A DNA stretch of 6,453 bases from an uncultured Oscillospiraceae bacterium (GTDB taxonomy: Bacteria > Bacillota > Clostridia > Oscillospirales > Oscillospiraceae). The notes under the pieces are model-generated. The model was not told the DNA's origin. It did no database searches and saw only the letters and a list, made by a program, of their open reading frames with translations. Location: the NCBI GenBank assembly GCA_934655935.1, contig CAKUHJ010000104.1:1-6453 (forward strand), given 5' to 3'. A program made the translations under genes and the position numbers. Below are positions 1 to 5,550 of the stretch, piece by piece; position 1 is the stretch's first letter; each line of letters begins with the position of its first letter.

Positions 1-142
1 GCAGATGCACCAGTCCGTCCGAGACGGAGCGCACCGCCATGCCCTTGACGCCGAAGCAGTTTGTCGCGGCATAGCCGGCGATGTTGGTGTACACGTCGCT
101 GGCGACGGTAATTGAGCCTGCGCCCGTTTTCATGCGAATCAT
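1..142 (-). CDS. Asp23/Gls24 family envelope stress response protein (N-terminal part, runs off left edge)
   Basis: Only the first 47 codons are in the window. The protein begins MIRMKTGAGSITVASDVYTN and continues with a stretch like IAGYAATNCFGVKGMA. This matches the start of the Asp23/Gls24 (DUF322, YloU-like) family: a short strand with G-x-I-x-V/I, a helix with IAG-A, then C/YGV-GMA. Family members are small cytosolic or membrane-associated proteins linked to envelope stress, and their biochemical role is poorly defined. The start at 142 is preferred over the in-frame ATG at 133 because a perfect AAGGAGG (149-155) lies 6 nt upstream of it. A candidate promoter and a palindromic leader lie just upstream. 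In Firmicutes such a gene often precedes a dihydroxyacetone-kinase-like (FakA/YloV) gene, but the downstream gene is outside the window. Family assignment rests on about 47 residues. Confidence 0.8.
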   Translation of the reverse strand, partial: MIRMKTGAGSITVASDVYTNIAGYAATNCFGVKGMAVRSVSDGLVHL

Positions 143-177
143 ACAAAGCCTCCTTTTGAAGCAATTCGTGCAAACTG

Positions 178-195
178 GACTTCCGTTCGGAAGTC
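178..195 (-). promoter_or_regulatory. Perfect 18-bp palindrome at the 5' end of the Asp23-family transcript
   Basis: GACTTCCG, a TT spacer and CGGAAGTC form a perfect 8-bp inverted repeat, about 6 bp downstream of the -10 box. It would therefore lie at roughly +1 to +18 of the transcript. It is not followed by a T-run on either strand, so it is not a normal terminator. It could be a repressor operator covering the start site, or a 5'-terminal mRNA hairpin that stabilises the message. Nothing in the window says which protein would bind. Confidence 0.5.
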
Positions 196-200
196 ATAAT

Positions 201-229
201 ATTGTAACCGATTTGCGGGGAAAGCACAA
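201..229 (-). promoter_or_regulatory. Candidate sigma-A promoter of the Asp23-family gene
   Basis: Read on the minus strand, TTGTGC (229-224) is followed by exactly 17 nt and then TACAAT (206-201). The -10 is one mismatch from consensus, while the -35 keeps only the TTG. Transcription would start near position 194, giving a leader of about 50 nt before the start codon at 142. The same TACAAT -10 occurs in the two stronger promoters at 1105-1178. Confidence 0.55.
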
Positions 230-249
230 GCGAAAAAATGGAAAAAGGC

Positions 250-1032
250 CTATCTGGCGCGGAAAAACAGATCGTCGCCCAGAAAGCCGAGCGCGCGGGA
301 GATTTCCATCGCCGCGGCATGCACGCGCGCGCCAAGCGCGCGGCTGCGTTCCTCGTTTTCAGGCTCGCGCATGATGACGATGGAGATGGCCGCCGCAAGC
401 TCTCCGCCAAGGCTCAGAACCGGCGCGGCCACCACGCTTGCAAAGCGGGTGTTTTCACCGGTCTGATCAAGCACGTAGCCGCGCCGCCGCGCGGGGGCAA
501 GGCAAGCCTCCAGCGCCGCAGGGCCGGAAAGCGGCGGCGTGCAGGCGCTGAGAAACTCCGGCGTGGCAATGGCGCGGACCTCCTCGGGCGGCATGGCCGC
601 AAGCATGGCCTTGCCCATGGCGAGGCACAGCATCGGCCGGACGTCTCCGACGGAGTAGTTGGTCTGAAGCTCGGAGCTGGAGAGGTATTTCATGACGTAC
701 ACCACGTCCGAGCGCCCGCTGCGCACAGACAGAAACACCGTCTCGTTGACCTGATAGCACAGCTCCGAGAGGACCGGCCGCGCTGCGGTGTCCAGCGAGC
801 TTTCCCGCAGGAAGGACAGCCCGATTTTTAGGCTTTCCACGCCCAGGCGGTATACCGGCGCGCCCGCGCCGCTGCTTTGCAGCATGCCCTGCGCCTGCAG
901 GGTATGGACGATGCTGAAGACGGTGCTCTTCGGCAGCTCCAGCGCCCGGACAATCTGCGCCAGCGTCATGCCGTCGCGGCTCTGCGAAAGCAGGCGGAGA
1001 ATGTCGATGGTCTTGTTGACGGTGTTGTTCAT
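250..1032 (-). CDS. IclR family transcriptional regulator
   Basis: This is a 260-residue DNA-binding regulator with the usual IclR length and layout. Residues about 5-60 form the winged helix-turn-helix (TIDILRLLSQ, then LPKSTVFSIVHTLQAQGML). Residues about 80-250 are the effector-binding domain, with the family pattern NETVFLSV, VYVMKYLSS, SVGDVRPMLCLAMGKAMLAAMP, RRRGYVLDQTGEN and VVAAPVLSLGGELAAAISI. The ATG at 1032 has an AGGAGG (1040-1045) 7 nt upstream. The gene is divergent from the Ldh-type oxidoreductase and shares a 212-bp control region with it, so it most likely regulates that gene and perhaps itself. IclR proteins bind small organic acids or sugar-acid derivatives; the ligand here cannot be read from sequence. 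A comparable pairing is E. coli YiaJ (IclR) beside YiaK, which is also an Ldh_2-family enzyme. The direction of control (repression or activation) is inferred, not shown. Confidence 0.93.
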   Translation of the reverse strand: MNNTVNKTIDILRLLSQSRDGMTLAQIVRALELPKSTVFSIVHTLQAQGMLQSSGAGAPVYRLGVESLKIGLSFLRESSLDTAARPVLSELCYQVNETVFLSVRSGRSDVVYVMKYLSSSELQTNYSVGDVRPMLCLAMGKAMLAAMPPEEVRAIATPEFLSACTPPLSGPAALEACLAPARRRGYVLDQTGENTRFASVVAAPVLSLGGELAAAISIVIMREPENEERSRALGARVHAAAMEISRALGFLGDDLFFRAR

Positions 1033-1055
1033 GGCGGTTCCTCCTGTCTGGCGCC

Positions 1056-1092
1056 AATTGACACAGACACACGGCGTATGCCTCTGTCAATT
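1056..1092 (-). promoter_or_regulatory. Inverted repeat in the iclR-type gene leader (operator or mRNA hairpin)
   Basis: AATTGACA (1056-1063) and TGTCAATT (1085-1092) are perfect 8-bp inverted arms. The pairing can continue with GA/TC after a CA bulge, and a small inner hairpin GGC-GTAT-GCC sits at 1073-1082. The element lies between the predicted start site of the regulator gene (about 1098) and its ribosome binding site (1040-1045). No T-run follows, so it is not a terminator. It may be an autoregulatory operator or a leader hairpin. An 8-bp palindrome TGGCGCCA (1049-1056) abuts it. Confidence 0.5.
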
Positions 1093-1104
1093 ACCGCCAG
1101 CTTC

Positions 1105-1133
1105 ATTGTAAGGGCCAGAATGAAATCTGTCAA
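1105..1133 (-). promoter_or_regulatory. Sigma-A promoter of the IclR-family gene
   Basis: On the minus strand a perfect TTGACA (1133-1128) is followed by exactly 17 nt and TACAAT (1110-1105). Transcription would start near 1098, giving a leader of about 65 nt before the ATG at 1032. The -35 lies only 16 bp from the -35 of the divergent promoter, so the two promoters are back to back. Confidence 0.8.
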
Positions 1134-1145
1134 GAATCTGTCCAG
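1124..1145. repeat. 11-bp tandem repeat between the divergent -35 boxes
   Basis: AATCTGTCAAG (1124-1134) is followed directly by AATCTGTCCAG (1135-1145), matching at 10 of 11 positions. The 11-bp period puts both copies on the same face of the helix. The first copy contains the -35 box of the regulator's promoter, and the second fills most of the space up to the oxidoreductase -35. A protein-binding role is plausible but unproven. Confidence 0.4.
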
Positions 1146-1149
1146 GGGC

Positions 1150-1178
1150 TTGACATCCCGGCCGGATTTCCGTACAAT
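1150..1178 (+). promoter_or_regulatory. Sigma-A promoter of the Ldh-type oxidoreductase gene
   Basis: A perfect TTGACA (1150-1155), a 17-nt spacer and TACAAT (1173-1178) make a near-consensus promoter. Transcription would start near 1185, leaving a leader of about 60 nt before the chosen ATG at 1245. A promoter this strong would need repression to be switched off, which fits the dyads immediately downstream. Confidence 0.85.
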
Positions 1179-1193
1179 GGAATCAGCGTTTTA

Positions 1194-1223
1194 ATATGAG
1201 AACAGTATTCTTATATGAGAACA
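1194..1223 (+). promoter_or_regulatory. Overlapping dyads and direct repeat, likely operator for the oxidoreductase gene
   Basis: ATATGAGAACA occurs twice (1194-1204 and 1213-1223) at a 19-bp offset. Together with a central TTCT it forms two overlapping dyads. The first, 1196-1214, is centred on AGAA-CAGTA-TTCT with 7 of 9 outer pairs matching. The second, 1208-1221, is TTCT-TATATG-AGAA with 6 of 7 pairs matching. The array lies at about +10 to +38 of the predicted transcript, where a bound repressor would block initiation or early elongation. The divergent IclR-family protein is the obvious candidate binder, since these regulators bind pseudo-palindromes as dimers or tetramers. Confidence 0.6.
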
Positions 1224-1244
1224 AATGAATGGGGGATTTTTAAA

Positions 1245-2351
1245 ATGGCATATGTCTATCTGCGTGAAAACGAGCTGCGCAGCTTCTGCGAGGCGGTTTT
1301 CGAAAAGTATGGCTTTACGGCGGACGAAAGCCGCATCATCTCGGACGTTCTGCTGACGGCGGACCTGTTCGGCATCGAGTCGCACGGCGTGCAGCGCCTG
1401 GTCCGCTACGCCGGCGCGCTGGACGGCGGCTTTATCGAGCCCAAGGCGCCGGTTCAGACCGTGTTTGAAACGCCGTGCTCCGCGGTGTGGCAGGCAGACC
1501 GGACCATGGGCCAGGTCGTGGCGCATGCCGGCATGGAAAAGGCCATTGAGATGGCCAAGAAAAACGGCTTCGGCGCGGTAACGGTCCGCGGCTCCAACCA
1601 CTACGGCATCGCCGGCTACTATACCCGCATGGCCGCAGAGCAGGACCTGCTTGGCATCTGCATGACGAACACCGAGGCCATCGCCATCCCGACCGGCGGC
1701 CGCAAGGCCATGCTCGGCACGAGCCCGATTGCGCTGTGCATGCCGGCGGACCCGGTTCCGTTCTGGTTTGACGCGGCGACGACGGTCGTCACGCGCGGCA
1801 AGCTTGAGGTCTACAACAAGAAGGAAGCGCCCCTGCCCGAGGGCTGGGCGGCGGATGAGAACGGCAACAGCTGTGCGGACGCGGCCCGCGTCATCCGCAA
1901 CATCTGCGACAAGCTGGGCGGCGGCATCTTCCCACTGGGCGGCGAGACGGAGCTGACGGGCTCGCACAAGGGCTACGGCCTTGGCATCATTGTAGAGCTC
2001 TTTACGGCGATCTTCGCCGGCGGCACGACCTCTCCGCACGTGCAGCACAGCGGCAACGCCGACACTTCGTTCTGCTTCCTCGCGCTCGACTACGGCATGT
2101 TCGGCGACAAGGCGGAAATCAAGGCCCGCATGAGCGCGCTTCTGCAGGAGCTGCGCGAGAGCCCGAAGGCCAAGGGCGTCGAGCGGATTTACACGCACGG
2201 CGAAAAGGAATGGGAAGCGAAGGAACGGATTCTGAAGGAGGGCGTTCCCGTCAACGTCAAGACGCTCGACGAGATGCGCAAAATTGCCCAGACCCTTTCC
2301 ATCGATCCGGCGCAGTATCTTCACACCGTAGAGGATCAGCCCAGAGCCTGA
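1245..2351 (+). CDS. Ldh family oxidoreductase (malate/L-lactate/ureidoglycolate dehydrogenase-like)
   Basis: This 368-residue protein belongs to the Ldh_2 family of cytosolic NAD(P)H-dependent dehydrogenases, which reduce 2-oxo acids or oxidise 2-hydroxy acids. Family landmarks appear in order: GIESHGVQRL (about 43-52), the segment VRGSNHYGIAGYY with a conserved His (about 114-126), NTEAIAIPTGG and LGTSPIALCMPA (about 142-168), DAATTVVTRGK (about 176-186), LPEGWAADENGN (about 197-208), and the GSHKGYGLGIIVEL helix (about 239-252). It is slightly longer than typical members (about 330-350), mainly at the C-terminus. The ATG at 1245 is chosen because GGGGGA (1231-1236) lies 8 nt upstream. The in-frame ATG at 1215 has no ribosome site and sits inside the operator-like repeat. 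Substrate is not predictable from sequence: malate, lactate, diketogulonate, ureidoglycolate and sulfolactate enzymes all share this fold. Expression is probably under the divergent IclR protein. Confidence 0.9.
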   Translation: MAYVYLRENELRSFCEAVFEKYGFTADESRIISDVLLTADLFGIESHGVQRLVRYAGALDGGFIEPKAPVQTVFETPCSAVWQADRTMGQVVAHAGMEKAIEMAKKNGFGAVTVRGSNHYGIAGYYTRMAAEQDLLGICMTNTEAIAIPTGGRKAMLGTSPIALCMPADPVPFWFDAATTVVTRGKLEVYNKKEAPLPEGWAADENGNSCADAARVIRNICDKLGGGIFPLGGETELTGSHKGYGLGIIVELFTAIFAGGTTSPHVQHSGNADTSFCFLALDYGMFGDKAEIKARMSALLQELRESPKAKGVERIYTHGEKEWEAKERILKEGVPVNVKTLDEMRKIAQTLSIDPAQYLHTVEDQPRA

Positions 2352-2374
2352 GAGAAAATACAACGGTAAAAACA

Positions 2375-2412
2375 GGGACGCTGTTCAAGCTTGAACGGCG
2401 TCCCATTTTTTT
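2375..2412. terminator. Bidirectional rho-independent terminator between convergent genes
   Basis: GGGACGC (2375-2381) pairs with GCGTCCC (2398-2404), and GTTC/GAAC extends the stem around AAGCTT with one T-G step. On the plus strand an A and seven Ts follow (2406-2412), ending the oxidoreductase transcript. On the minus strand the hairpin is followed by TGTTTTTACC, so it can also end the ribF operon. It lies 23 nt after the oxidoreductase stop and 6 nt after the ribF stop. Confidence 0.92.
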
Positions 2413-2418
2413 GAAGCG

Positions 2419-3333
2419 TTACGGCGTCATCCGACCGGGGGCTGCGCCGAGAAAGTCCATGCAGGCGGCAAGGTCATGTTGCAGCTGCTGCCGAAGCGCG
2501 GCAGGACTGTCAAAGCGCATCTCGCCGCGCAGGTGCGTCAGAAGCCAGATGCGCAGCGTTTTTCCGTAGAGATTTCCGGAGAAGCCCGGCAGATGGGCCT
2601 CCAGAACCGGCTGCGGGAGCGCGCCCAGCGTCGGGTGGACGCCGATATTCACAAGCGCGGGGAGGCGCTTCCCGTCAAGCTCCGCCTGCGCGCAGTAAAC
2701 GCCGAAGGCCGGAACCAGAATCCCGGGAGAAAAGGCGAGGTTTGCGGTCGGAAAGCCAAGGCCGGTTCCCCGGTGCGCGCCGTGCCGGACCTCGCCGCTG
2801 AGAAGCTGGCCGTGGCCCAGCAGGCGCACGGCCTGCGCGCATTCGCCCTTCTGAAGAAGCGCCCGGATGCGGGTGGAGCTGACGACACCGCCGTCCATGC
2901 AGACCTCGCCGATGATATCGCAGCCGACGCCAAGCTCCCGGCACAGCGCAAGAAGCTTTTCCGCGCTTCCCTCGCCGCGGCGGCCAAAGCGGAAATCACG
3001 GCCGCAGACCAGGTGGCAGGCATGGAGCGTATGAAGAAGATAATCTGCGACGAAGGTCTCCCAGGGCATGTCCATCATCGCACGGTCAAAGTGGACGAAG
3101 ACGACCTCCTCGACGCCGCAGCGCTCGCGCATCAGCGCCTCGCGCTCGGCCATGGAGTTTAAAAGCGGGACGCTCCGGCCATAGACCAGCGTATCCGGGT
3201 GCGTGTCAAAGGAGATGGCGGCGGCTATGGCGCGGCGCTCGTGCGCACGCCGGACCGCCGTCTGCAGCAGCGCCGCGTGCCCGAGATGCACGCCGTCAAA
3301 AAAGCCGAGCGCCAGAACGCGATTATTTTGCAA
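2419..3333 (-). CDS. ribF: Bifunctional riboflavin kinase / FAD synthetase
   Basis: RibF phosphorylates riboflavin to FMN and then adenylylates FMN to FAD, in the cytosol. The 304-residue length is normal. The N-terminal FAD synthetase (nucleotidyltransferase) module shows GFFDGVHLGH (10-19), SFDTHP (41-46), CGRDFRFGRRGEGS (110-123) and SSTRIR (152-157). The C-terminal riboflavin kinase module shows GTGLGFPTANL (189-199), FGVYCAQ, NIGVHPTLG (229-237), a Glu in LEAHLPGF (245, the likely catalytic base position) and the LRGEMRFDS segment (268-276). The start codon is TTG (3333-3331), supported by GAGGTG 7 nt upstream. No ATG is available near the conserved N-terminus. The gene overlaps the end of truB by 11 nt, so its ribosome site is inside truB. 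It is the last gene before the terminator at 2375-2412. No FMN riboswitch is visible upstream, consistent with co-transcription with truB. Confidence 0.95.
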   Translation of the reverse strand: MQNNRVLALGFFDGVHLGHAALLQTAVRRAHERRAIAAAISFDTHPDTLVYGRSVPLLNSMAEREALMRERCGVEEVVFVHFDRAMMDMPWETFVADYLLHTLHACHLVCGRDFRFGRRGEGSAEKLLALCRELGVGCDIIGEVCMDGGVVSSTRIRALLQKGECAQAVRLLGHGQLLSGEVRHGAHRGTGLGFPTANLAFSPGILVPAFGVYCAQAELDGKRLPALVNIGVHPTLGALPQPVLEAHLPGFSGNLYGKTLRIWLLTHLRGEMRFDSPAALRQQLQHDLAACMDFLGAAPGRMTP

Positions 3334-4213
3334 GCGGCTTCACCTCAAAAAAGCTTTTGATGGTGGTAAGAAGCGAATTCTCCACCCTGCCGAGCAGGAG
3401 AAACTCTCCGTCCTCGGAAAAAACGCGGTAGGTACCGTCGGAAAAGCGCCAGTCCTGAAGCTGCGCGCCGTTTTTCAGCCGCGCGCTCTGCTCCAGCGTG
3501 ACAATCAGCGGCGGATAGGCGGAGAAGAGCGCATCCACCGGCAGCAGCAGCGAGGCCGGGTCCTGCCCGGCGGCATAGGCGAGAAGCTGCGGCATGGAAA
3601 CCGCCTGCTCCAGGGAAAAGCTGCCCGCGCGCGTGCGCCGCAGGCTCGACATGCATCCGCCGCAGCCAAGCAGCGCGCCGAGATCGTGGCAGAGCGTGCG
3701 GATGTAGGTCCCCTTCGAGCAGTGCACGCGAAGCAGCCATTCCTCATCCGCGCCGTCCAGAAGCTCCAGCGCGTGGATGGTCACCGGGCGCGGCTCGCGC
3801 GCGACCTCCCGGCCCTTGCGGGCAAGCTCATAGAGCTTCTGGCCGCCGATTTTGATGGCGGAGTACATGGGCGGCGTCTGCAGAATCGGCCCGGTCAGCT
3901 GCGAAAGCGCGTCGAGAAGCTGCCCGCGCGAGACGTGCACGGGCTGCCTGAAAAGGACCTCTCCGCTGACGTCCTGCGTATTGGTCACCGTGCCGAGGCG
4001 AAGGCCGGCGAGATATTCCTTGTCCGCAGCCTCCAGAAAGGAGGCCGCACGCGTCGCGCGGCCGACAAAAACCGGCAGAACTCCGGTCGCCATCGGGTCG
4101 AGCGTCCCGCCGTGGCCGACGCGCCGCTCGTGAAAAACGCCGCGGAGCTTCGCGGCCACATCCTGGCTGGTCCAGCCGGCCGGCTTGTCCATGACAATGA
4201 TTCCGTTTGCCAT
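3323..4213 (-). CDS. truB: tRNA pseudouridine(55) synthase TruB
   Basis: TruB isomerises U55 in the T-loop of tRNAs to pseudouridine. The 296-residue product has the TruB signatures: MDKPAGWTSQDV (8-19), the catalytic block GGTLDPMATGVLP with Asp39, the YLAGLRLGTVTNTQDVSGEV substrate loop region (67-86), QTPPMYSAIKIGGQKLYELARKG (112-134) and VHCSKGTYIRTLCHDLGALLG (163-183). A small PUA-like C-terminal region follows (about 230-285). The reading frame is open for another 118 codons upstream, but that stretch is low-complexity Ser/Ala/Arg sequence antisense to nothing conserved and in fact overlaps the DHH gene. The ATG at 4213 opens the conserved N-terminus and has GAGGG 7 nt upstream. That ribosome site overlaps the stop of the preceding DHH gene, which ends 10 nt away, so the two are probably translationally coupled. 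Confidence 0.95.
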   Translation of the reverse strand: MANGIIVMDKPAGWTSQDVAAKLRGVFHERRVGHGGTLDPMATGVLPVFVGRATRAASFLEAADKEYLAGLRLGTVTNTQDVSGEVLFRQPVHVSRGQLLDALSQLTGPILQTPPMYSAIKIGGQKLYELARKGREVAREPRPVTIHALELLDGADEEWLLRVHCSKGTYIRTLCHDLGALLGCGGCMSSLRRTRAGSFSLEQAVSMPQLLAYAAGQDPASLLLPVDALFSAYPPLIVTLEQSARLKNGAQLQDWRFSDGTYRVFSEDGEFLLLGRVENSLLTTIKSFFEVKPLAK

Positions 4214-4223
4214 AGAAGCGCCC

Positions 4224-5171
4224 TCAGAGCGGGATGCCGAGCGTGCCGAGCGCCTGGACAATGGCGCGGTGCGCGCCCTCGATTCCGCCGGGCACGCTCG
4301 CGCCGGCCGCCGCGGCGTGGCCGCCGCCGCCCAGCAGCGCGCAGATTTCGCTGGCATTGTAATTGCGGTCCGTGCGCACGGAGAGCTTGCCCAGGCCGTT
4401 TTCCACCTCGCGGATGGTGACGCCGATCTGCACGCCCTCGATGGAGCGGGCAAAGCCGGAGATGGAGTCAATATCGTCCTCTGTGATGCCAAGCTCCTGA
4501 ATCCAGGTTCGGGGAAGCTGCATGATTGCCACGCGCCCGCCCGCATAAAGCTCCATATGCTCGACAAGCCGTGCCTCCAGCTTCAGCCGGGACAGGCTTT
4601 TGGTGTCGAAGAACAGCTTGTTGACCGCCGCGACGTCCGCGCCGGTCTCCACAAGGTCCGCCGCCACGCGGAGCGTGTTGGCGCTGGTGTTGGAATACTT
4701 GAAGCAGCCGGTATCCGTAGATACGGCGACGTACAGCGGCAGCGCAAGCGCCGGGGTAAGGCGGAGGCCAAGCTGCTGCAGCAGCGCGTAGATAATCTCG
4801 CCGCAGGCGGCCTTGTCGGCCTCGACCAGGCGCGGGCAGGAAAGGCGGTTGCTTTCGTGGTGATCGATGGCAAGCGCGATCTTTTCGCCCAGCGTCTCCG
4901 CGTCCAGCATAATCAGGTCCGGCGCGGCGATATCCACGGCGACAAGCACTGCGTCCTGCGGCGCCTGCGCGCAGACAAGCCCCTCCAGATACGGGGCGAA
5001 GCGCGCGGTGAACTGGCGGTTCTGAAGGACCCAGGCGTCCTTTCCCAGCTGGCGCAGGCCCATGCACAAAGCTGCCGCGCAACCGATGGTGTCTCCGTCC
5101 GGGCGGCGGTGCGTGAGAATGACAAAGCGCGTGTGCGCGCGGAAGAATTCACAGACCTCAGCTCTTGTCAT
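4224..5171 (-). CDS. nrnA: NrnA-like DHH/DHHA1 phosphoesterase (nanoRNase / bifunctional oligoribonuclease-PAP phosphatase family)
   Basis: This 315-residue cytosolic metal-dependent phosphoesterase has the N-terminal DHH domain with its metal ligands in order: H21-R-R-P-D25-G-D27 (canonical H-x-x-P-D-x-D), VDIAAPD with D80, AIDHHESN with D103-H104-H105, and STDTGCFKYSN with D153. The C-terminal DHHA1 domain carries SVRTD and the substrate-binding GGGGHAAAAGA (281-291). NrnA-type enzymes degrade 2-5 nt RNAs and dephosphorylate pAp; related stand-alone DHH proteins cleave pApA or c-di-AMP, so the exact substrate is inferred. There is no transmembrane or GGDEF part, so it is not GdpP. The gene overlaps rbfA by 14 nt, and its GGAGG (8 nt before the ATG) lies inside the rbfA Ser/Gly/Asp tail. 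A DHH gene between rbfA and truB is a common clostridial arrangement. Confidence 0.92.
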   Translation of the reverse strand: MTRAEVCEFFRAHTRFVILTHRRPDGDTIGCAAALCMGLRQLGKDAWVLQNRQFTARFAPYLEGLVCAQAPQDAVLVAVDIAAPDLIMLDAETLGEKIALAIDHHESNRLSCPRLVEADKAACGEIIYALLQQLGLRLTPALALPLYVAVSTDTGCFKYSNTSANTLRVAADLVETGADVAAVNKLFFDTKSLSRLKLEARLVEHMELYAGGRVAIMQLPRTWIQELGITEDDIDSISGFARSIEGVQIGVTIREVENGLGKLSVRTDRNYNASEICALLGGGGHAAAAGASVPGGIEGAHRAIVQALGTLGIPL

Positions 5172-5532
5172 CGTCGCTGCCTCCGCCGGATTCCTGTGCG
5201 CTGAGCTTGGAAAGAAGGTCGAACATGTGCGCGCCGTAGCGAAGCGAGTCGTCCGCTTCGAAGATCAGCTCCGGCGTGTAGCGCAGCTGCAGCCGCCCGC
5301 CGAGCTCGCGGCGAAGCCAGCCCCCTGCGGAGCGGAGCCCCTTGACGGCCTCCTGCTCGCGCGCCTGCTCCAGAACGCTGACGTAGACCCTGCAGTAGCG
5401 AAGGTCCGGTGTGGTGTCCACGCGCGTAATCGAGATCATGGTCTGCACGCGCGGGTCCTTGAGCGCGCGGATGAGCTCGGCGAGCTCCCGCTGAATTTCC
5501 TCGTTGATTCGGCCAATCCGATTCGAAGCCAT
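5158..5532 (-). CDS. rbfA: 30S ribosome-binding factor RbfA
   Basis: RbfA is a small KH-domain protein that binds the 30S subunit and helps late 16S rRNA maturation, notably in cold conditions. The 124-residue product shows the full family pattern: RIGRINEEIQRELAELI (5-21), DPRV-TMISITRVDTTPDLRYCRVYVSVL (26-54), GWLRRELGGRLQLRYTPELIFEADDS (71-96) and a terminal LL-KL helix. It ends in a short polar tail SGGGSDDDKS, whose codons also contain the ribosome site of the next gene. Its own start (5532) has GGAGG 6 nt upstream, within AGGGAGGG. It is separated from infB by 234 bp containing two large RNA-forming structures, which is unusual because the genes are normally close. Confidence 0.96.
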   Translation of the reverse strand: MASNRIGRINEEIQRELAELIRALKDPRVQTMISITRVDTTPDLRYCRVYVSVLEQAREQEAVKGLRSAGGWLRRELGGRLQLRYTPELIFEADDSLRYGAHMFDLLSKLSAQESGGGSDDDKS

Positions 5533-5550
5533 AATATCCCTCCCTGTTTA

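Noticed and set aside
232..272. Rho-independent terminator after the IclR-family gene.
   Set aside because: On the minus strand there is only a 5-bp ATCTG/CAGAT stem with an 11-nt loop, followed by interrupted T-runs. This is too weak to call, so read-through toward the Asp23-family gene is possible.
1215..1244. Upstream in-frame ATG (1215) as the oxidoreductase start.
   Set aside because: No Shine-Dalgarno sequence precedes it, and it lies inside the operator-like repeat. GGGGGA is well placed for the ATG at 1245.
1191..2363. A 390-codon open frame antisense to the Ldh-type gene.
   Set aside because: It is Arg/Ala-rich with no recognisable family, lies wholly opposite a well-conserved gene, and is typical of high-GC antisense openness.
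3334..3360. FMN riboswitch controlling ribF.
   Set aside because: The region upstream of ribF is the end of truB coding sequence, with no room for the conserved FMN aptamer.
3203..4420. A 405-codon open plus-strand frame opposite truB and parts of ribF and the DHH gene.
   Set aside because: Compositionally biased, without domain motifs, and antisense to three clear genes. The similar plus-strand frames at 238-831, 2476-3162 and 4185-5204 were rejected for the same reason.
4214..4567. A 118-residue N-terminal extension of TruB in the same open frame.
   Set aside because: It overlaps the conserved DHHA1 coding region, is low-complexity Ser/Ala/Arg, and the ATG at 4213 has its own ribosome site and begins the conserved TruB fold.
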